This document shows positions 60,176-64,000 of a stretch of DNA of 64,000 nucleotides, piece after piece. A program made the position numbers and the translations under genes. Positions within the stretch are counted from its first letter, which is position 1. The number at the start of each line of letters is the position of its first letter. The notes under the pieces were generated by a model. That model was not told where the DNA came from, did not search any database, and saw only the letters and a program-made list of their open reading frames with translations. The DNA comes from Robertmurraya_A mangrovi (lineage in GTDB: Bacteria > Bacillota > Bacilli > Bacillales > Cytobacillaceae): the NCBI RefSeq assembly GCF_034427655.1, contig NZ_JAXOFX010000003.1:186001-250000 (forward strand). The letters are read 5' to 3'.

Positions 60176-61093
60176 TTACTTACCTAAAAAACTTTGAACG
60201 AAGAAATCTAATTGATAATCAAGTGATATAGGATCATTAAAGTAGAATTCTTTAGAATTAACTTCAAAAACTTGATTATTTTTTACAGCAGGAATGTTTT
60301 TATACGTATCTGTTTCTTGGAATGAAGTATCTGTGTCTGCATTCTTACTAAATATTAAATAATCTCCAGCAAACTCAGGTAAAACCTCTAATGATAGTGC
60401 GTAGAAACCATCTTTTAATGCCATTTCTTTTACTTTTTCTGGCATAGCTAATTTCATTTCTTGGTAAAGAACTTCTGTACCACGCGCCCAGTTATCACCA
60501 AATACATAAAGCTGTTTGTCAAAGTTTTCTACAACTGACACAGTTGTATTTTCGCCTATTTTAGCTTTGATTTCTTCTCCGGCAGATTGTGCACGCTTTT
60601 TAAAGTCGTCAATCCAGACTTGAGCTTCTTTTTCCTTATTGAGTAATTTTGCTATTTCTAAATGTTGAGTTAAATAGTCTAATTTACCGTATGTGTAAGT
60701 GACAGTTGGAGCAATCTCACTTAGATTGTCAACATTCTTAATATTTGATAACCCAATAATTAAATCTGGATCTAGTTCGATGATTTTTTCTAAACTCTCG
60801 TCTGTTACTTCTTCAACACCTTCTAAGTTAAATCGTGGGTTCATTTTAGACCAAGCATCAACTCCAACAAGGTTAACATCTAAAGCCATTACGTTACCTA
60901 CAAATGAAGATAAAACAATAACTCGTTGTGGGTCGGCAGGTACTTCGATTGGACCATTTTCAGATTGATAAGTAATAGTTTCAGGTTGCTTATCCTCAGG
61001 TGCTTTACTTTCATCTTTTTCTGTAGAAGTGTTGCTACAAGCACTAATTACTAGCACTAGCAGTAGAATAAATGGCATCATTAGTTTTTTCAT
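60176..61093 (-). CDS. Iron-siderophore substrate-binding lipoprotein
   Basis: A 305-residue periplasmic-binding-protein type III lipoprotein. Lipobox LVISAC with Cys19, acidic linker, then PADPQRVIVLSSFVGNVMALDVNLVGVD and IIELDPDLIIGLSNIKNVDNLSEIAPTV, the pattern of FhuD/FecB-like iron-chelate binders. Hydroxamate specificity is possible but not proven. Its start lies 50 nt inside the end of the ATPase gene, so translation is coupled. Confidence 0.92.
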   Translation of the reverse strand: MKKLMMPFILLLVLVISACSNTSTEKDESKAPEDKQPETITYQSENGPIEVPADPQRVIVLSSFVGNVMALDVNLVGVDAWSKMNPRFNLEGVEEVTDESLEKIIELDPDLIIGLSNIKNVDNLSEIAPTVTYTYGKLDYLTQHLEIAKLLNKEKEAQVWIDDFKKRAQSAGEEIKAKIGENTTVSVVENFDKQLYVFGDNWARGTEVLYQEMKLAMPEKVKEMALKDGFYALSLEVLPEFAGDYLIFSKNADTDTSFQETDTYKNIPAVKNNQVFEVNSKEFYFNDPISLDYQLDFFVQSFLGK

Positions 61094-61889
61094 TTTTTTG
61101 TTCTCCCTTTAGTAAATTGTACGTAATACACATAGGTTTGTTTGTTCTGGGATCTCGTCCAATTTCTGCATCAATATGGAATACTTCTCTAAGGACCTCA
61201 CGATTGATCACTTCTTCGCCACTTCCTGCTTTCACTACTTCTCCATTTTTTAAAGCAATAATATAGTCAGCAAATCGAGCGGCTTGGTTTAAATCGTGAA
61301 GAACCATGACAATCGTCCGTTCTTGTTCCACGTTTAATTTTTGTAATAATTCAAGTACTTCTAATTGGTGCGCCATGTCTAGATAGGTAGTAGGTTCATC
61401 TAGAAAAATGATATCGGTTTCTTGTGAAAGAGCCATAGCGATCCATACACGTTGACGTTGACCTCCAGATAAAGCATCGACAGGACGAAACTTAAATTCT
61501 GAAGTTCCTGTTACCTCAAGTGCCCAATCAATAATTTCATAGTCTTTCTTAGATAGTCGGCCAAATCCAGTTTGATAGGGGAAACGTCCATAGGAAACAA
61601 GTTCACCAACAGTCAATCCACTAGCACTTTCTGGTGTTTGCGGAAGGATGGCCATTTTTTTTGCTAATAGTTTAGTGTTTTCTTTAGAAATATTTTTCCC
61701 ATCTAAAACTACTGTCCCAGACTGATGAGTGATGATTCGAGTAATCGCCTTTAGCAAAGTTGATTTTCCACAGCCGTTTGAGCCGATAATAGTCGTTATT
61801 TTCTTATCAGGAATTTTTACACTAAGATCTTTCACGATTAAACGTTCACCATAGCCAATGCTTAAGTCATTTGTATATAGGCGAACCAC
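61044..61889 (-). CDS. Iron-siderophore ABC transporter ATPase, FhuC/FecE family
   Basis: A 281-residue ATPase. GTG 61889 is 8 nt after GGAGG. Walker A GSNGCGKST, Q-loop ILPQTPESASGLTV, signature LSGGQRQRVWIAMAL, Walker B IIFLDEPTTYLD and switch His in VLHDLNQAARFAD are all intact; the LDMAHQLEVL segment is typical for iron-chelate importers. First gene of the operon ATPase-binding protein-permease-permease, behind a Fur box. Confidence 0.94.
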   Translation of the reverse strand: MVRLYTNDLSIGYGERLIVKDLSVKIPDKKITTIIGSNGCGKSTLLKAITRIITHQSGTVVLDGKNISKENTKLLAKKMAILPQTPESASGLTVGELVSYGRFPYQTGFGRLSKKDYEIIDWALEVTGTSEFKFRPVDALSGGQRQRVWIAMALSQETDIIFLDEPTTYLDMAHQLEVLELLQKLNVEQERTIVMVLHDLNQAARFADYIIALKNGEVVKAGSGEEVINREVLREVFHIDAEIGRDPRTNKPMCITYNLLKGEQKNEKTNDAIYSTASASN

Positions 61890-61924
61890 AATTTTTACCT
61901 CCGTTAGTACAATTTGTAAATAAT

Positions 61925-61939
61925 TGATAATGATTATCA
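61925..61939. promoter_or_regulatory. Perfect Fur box
   Basis: TGATAATGATTATCA matches the Bacillus 7-1-7 Fur motif in all 15 positions. It lies 36 nt upstream of the ATPase start and just downstream of the -10 region, where Fur binding would block initiation under iron-replete conditions. Confidence 0.93.
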
Positions 61940-61956
61940 GTATCGATATGTACTTA

Positions 61957-61985
61957 ATATAATGCTAAAACTTTTAGAATGTCAA
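61957..61985 (-). promoter_or_regulatory. Sigma-A promoter of the iron operon
   Basis: On the minus strand TTGACA (61985-61980), a 17-nt spacer and TTATAT (61962-61957) form a good vegetative promoter ending 18 nt before the Fur box. Confidence 0.8.
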
Positions 61986-62141
61986 TGGGAAATTGATATT
62001 TTTTCAGTATAAAGTTTTTAAAAATATTTTTAAAAATGAAAAGACTTATTCATTAATTACTCTTTACTAATATCAATATTTTTAAAAACAACTATTGTAA
62101 AACTGTGTGAATAATATTATTCTTTGACAAAGTTAATGGAA

Positions 62142-62156
62142 TGATAATCATTGTGA
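62142..62156. promoter_or_regulatory. Fur-like site upstream of the MBL gene
   Basis: TGATAATCATTGTGA matches the 7-1-7 Fur motif at 13 of 15 positions. It lies 45-60 nt upstream of the MBL promoter and about 160 nt upstream of the iron promoter. Weaker candidate; may be coincidental. Confidence 0.4.
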
Positions 62157-62199
62157 GATGAACCAAAGAGGGTCTGAACCCATTTTTAACAAATTGTGA

Positions 62200-62223
62200 T
62201 ATAATGAGTGAATAGTCATTCAT
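62200..62223 (+). promoter_or_regulatory. Extended -10 promoter with FadR-like box
   Basis: TGATATAAT is an extended -10 (TATAAT at 62200-62205). Overlapping its end is ATGAGTGAATAGTCATTCAT (62204-62223); its reverse complement differs by one base from the B. subtilis FadR (YsiA) consensus as I recall it, ATGAATGANTATTCATTCAT. The TGAAT/ATTCA core is perfectly inverted. Repression of the MBL gene by a TetR-type fatty-acid regulator is inferred. Confidence 0.6.
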
Positions 62224-62257
62224 TTTACGAATATCATGAATTAAGAGGTGAAAGAAC

Positions 62258-63148
62258 ATGAATCGGATAGGTCCCCTTGTCATAGTAGAAGGTCCAAGTA
62301 TGAGTAAGGTTCCTTTTTCGCGAAGTATATTTATAGATACGGAAAGTAGGGTCTTAATTGATTCGGGTGCAGATCCCGAGGCATTAAAGGAAATCAATCA
62401 ACAATTTGGAATTGATTTAATTATTAATACTCACTATCATCCAGACCATACTCAACATAACTATCTCTTTCCAAAAGCCGAGAAGTGGATTAACCCCATT
62501 GAATATGAAACATCTAGAACGATTGAAGGCATTGCAAAAGCAAACGGCATTCATCAGGAATGGGGAGATGCTGGAGTTGAAATGTGGCGTAAAAACCTTC
62601 CCGTAGAATGGGTTGAGAACCTTGATCAAATCTCAGGTACGTATGATTATGAAACAGAATATAACTTTAGCGGTGTAAAAGCGATTTTCTTGCACACCCC
62701 TGGACATACAAGTGGTCTAGTCTCACCTTACTTTCCGGAGCTAGGTACCGTTTATGTAAGCGATTATGATATGACTTCATTTGGACCATGGTATAACGGA
62801 ACAGATGGAGATATTGAGGATTTTATAAAATCAGGAAATCGCCTGATGGAATTAGATGCTAACACATTCATTACAGGTCATCAAAAAGGGATTTTTACAA
62901 AAGAAGAATTTAAACAAGAAATGGTAAAGTTTTTAGAAGTCATTAATAAGAGAGATGAATTAGTCAATCAATACGTACGTCAAGGACTTACATTCGAAGA
63001 ACTAACTGAGATCGGCATCTTTTATCCGAAAAACACTTTGACGGTTCCTATTTTTAAAACATGGGAACGGTCCGGTATTAGAAAGCACTTAGCTAGACTA
63101 GGGCTTACCGTATCTAAAACGGATGGTGCATTAATTTCAGCTAAATAA
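62258..63148 (+). CDS. MBL-fold metallo-hydrolase
   Basis: A 296-residue metallo-beta-lactamase-fold hydrolase. AAGAGGTG precedes ATG 62258. Metal ligands: NTHYHPDHTQHN (about residues 67-78), LHTPGHTSG (about 146) , SDYDMTSFG (about 167) and ITGHQKG (about 209). The start LVIVEGPSMSKVPFSRSIFIDTESRVLIDSGAD is typical of general MBL hydrolases; no RNase, glyoxalase II or beta-lactamase signature. The FadR-like box suggests a link to acyl-CoA or fatty-acid metabolism, for example a thioester or lactone substrate; this is inference. Confidence 0.88.
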   Translation: MNRIGPLVIVEGPSMSKVPFSRSIFIDTESRVLIDSGADPEALKEINQQFGIDLIINTHYHPDHTQHNYLFPKAEKWINPIEYETSRTIEGIAKANGIHQEWGDAGVEMWRKNLPVEWVENLDQISGTYDYETEYNFSGVKAIFLHTPGHTSGLVSPYFPELGTVYVSDYDMTSFGPWYNGTDGDIEDFIKSGNRLMELDANTFITGHQKGIFTKEEFKQEMVKFLEVINKRDELVNQYVRQGLTFEELTEIGIFYPKNTLTVPIFKTWERSGIRKHLARLGLTVSKTDGALISAK

Positions 63149-63185
63149 GAAAGAGACGAACTGATTTTTCTAGTTCGTCTCTTTC
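63149..63185. terminator. Bidirectional terminator
   Basis: Perfect 14-bp stem GAAAGAGACGAACT (63149-63162) with complement 63172-63185 between two convergent genes. Confidence 0.85.
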
Positions 63186-63188
63186 AAT

Positions 63189-63572
63189 TTAATCAGTTCT
63201 TATTTTTTCTACAAGATCCTCTAACGAACCAAAGCATTTGATAACCTCAGGCAAATGATAAAAGGTACTAGTTGTTTCGAAATGGTTCACTTCCTCATCA
63301 GGGGAGTACAGATAAACTTTTTTACCATGACCAAGTGCAATCCCTAGTTCAATATGACTTCCTTTTCCAGCAGGTAATAAGATAACAAGAAAATCCGATT
63401 CAATAACCGCATTTTTCTCTAGTAGACCAATTTCTTGAAGTTGAGAAAACGTAGAAGCTCGCTCATTTTTAGTCCAGTCATAGGTATGTGAATAACCTTT
63501 TACCTTAAGCTTATCAGCAACATAGCGAACATCTGCTTTTTTAATGAAACTTGATGCAATGTAGAATTTCAT
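63189..63572 (-). CDS. Nucleoside 2-deoxyribosyltransferase-like protein
   Basis: A 127-residue protein with the NDT-like Rossmann fold: FYIASSFIKKADVRYVADKLKVKGY at the start, DWTKNERAST, then the acidic/Ser motif DFLVILLPAGKGSHIELGIALGHGKKVYLY (GSHIELG; conserved Glu near residue 78). ATG 63572 is 6 nt after GGAGG, better than ATG 63575. Members may be nucleoside or nucleotide hydrolases/transferases; small bacillus members are usually uncharacterised. Monocistronic. Confidence 0.82.
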   Translation of the reverse strand: MKFYIASSFIKKADVRYVADKLKVKGYSHTYDWTKNERASTFSQLQEIGLLEKNAVIESDFLVILLPAGKGSHIELGIALGHGKKVYLYSPDEEVNHFETTSTFYHLPEVIKCFGSLEDLVEKIRTD

Positions 63573-63747
63573 CATCTTCCTCCGTATGGGTAAATACTAA
63601 TTTTTATGAGTGATTAGACAATAATTAGCTTAATAGTTAAATGTAACATAAATCAACTGCCAACAATTAAATGTTCAGTTTATGATACAAGGAATAAACT
63701 ATAAAAATGAAAATTTTGTAGCAAAATGCTTTTATATAATTTTTATA

Positions 63748-63776
63748 TTGACAGTTTTGAGATTAATGGATTAATA
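63748..63776 (+). promoter_or_regulatory. Possible sigma-A promoter upstream of the LacI gene
   Basis: TTGACA (63748-63753), 17-nt spacer, TTAATA (63771-63776). A second TTGACA at 63801 has no good -10. The first operator begins 4 nt after the -10, so bound repressor would block initiation. Confidence 0.5.
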
Positions 63777-63779
63777 TAA

Positions 63780-63921
63780 TGTTAACGCTAACACGATTCT
63801 TTGACAATTTAAAATGTTAACGCTAACAATAATGTTAGATGAATTATATTTTTTTACTAAAAAATGTTAACGTTAACACACCGAAAAATATATTTTTTTA
63901 TATTAAATGTTAGCGCTAACA
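63780..63921. promoter_or_regulatory. Four LacI-type operators
   Basis: Palindromes TGTTAACGCTAACA at 63780-63793 and 63815-63828, TGTTAACGTTAACA at 63865-63878 and TGTTAGCGCTAACA at 63908-63921. All carry the central CG expected for LacI/GalR-family operators. Centre spacings are 35, 50 and 43 bp. The last is 21 nt upstream of the LacI start codon. Confidence 0.88.
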
Positions 63922-63942
63922 TTTCTGAAAAGGGTGGTGTTC

Positions 63943-64000
63943 TTGGAAAAAACTCCAAATCTTAATGAAGTAGCTAAGTTGGCTGGGGTTTCGATTATGA
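63943..64000 (+). CDS. LacI family transcriptional regulator (partial, cut by window end)
   Basis: TTG 63943 after AAAGGGTGG begins MEKTPNLNEVAKLAGVSIM, the helix-turn-helix start of LacI/GalR proteins (NxxDVAxxAGVS pattern). Only 19 codons are inside the window. The four palindromes upstream are its probable autoregulatory operators; the effector sugar cannot be inferred. Confidence 0.85.
   Translation, partial: MEKTPNLNEVAKLAGVSIM

Overview
The window looks like chromosome of a low-GC, spore-forming Bacillaceae member. Supporting signs: strong AGGAGG-type ribosome sites with many TTG/GTG starts, a GerA/B/C-type germinant receptor operon, a YheC/YheD-type spore ATP-grasp protein, a perfect Bacillus Fur box, a yybP-ykoY manganese riboswitch and several ECF sigma/anti-sigma pairs. 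I see no rRNA, tRNA, prophage, IS element or CRISPR array. The last gene (LacI family) runs off the right edge.

Layout. 0.1-6.1 kb: complete oligopeptide ABC transporter operon (binding lipoprotein, two permeases, two ATPases) plus one unknown gene. 6.1-12.2 kb: a 20-bp-period repeat array, a GNAT acetyltransferase, a Gfo/Idh/MocA oxidoreductase, a divergent HTH/von Willebrand A pair around a double palindrome, and a membrane GGDEF-EAL protein. 12.6-18.5 kb: a MazG-like pyrophosphohydrolase, an APH-type phosphotransferase, then polysaccharide pyruvyl transferase, two glycosyltransferases and YheC/D, probably a spore-surface glycan locus. 18.8-26.9 kb: Cys-rich pentapeptide protein, a small membrane protein, the germination operon in order B-A-C, and an orphan pair of peptide-type permeases with a TetR regulator. 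26.9-32.3 kb: lipoprotein and an ECF sigma/membrane protein/ABC exporter operon. 32.3-36.8 kb: divergent MocR regulator and racemase, TetR plus serine hydrolase, a tiny basic protein and a second 20-bp-period array. 37-43 kb: two further ECF sigma/anti-sigma pairs with a YfjL-like protein and a TPR protein between them. 43-51 kb: serine hydrolase, fossil acetyltransferase, DinB protein, an OppB-OppC permease fusion, azoreductase, a kinase-like NTPase, an alpha/beta hydrolase and the third 20-bp-period array. 51-54.6 kb: a secreted protein with an apparent frameshift, two CBO0543-type membrane proteins, a HesB-like protein, and a manganese riboswitch leading into a small basic protein and a Ser/Thr kinase. 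54.7-58 kb: methyltransferase, response regulator, histidine kinase and TVP38 membrane protein, with matching 10-bp direct repeats before the first and last genes. 58-64 kb: Fur-controlled iron-siderophore uptake operon, an MBL-fold hydrolase behind a FadR-like box, a nucleoside deoxyribosyltransferase-like protein, and a LacI-family gene start behind four identical-type operators.

The observations I rate highest are (1) three intergenic arrays that have different core words but the same 20-21 bp (two helical turns) period and 5-6 copies, and (2) the manganese riboswitch placed in front of a kinase/basic-protein pair rather than a metal exporter.
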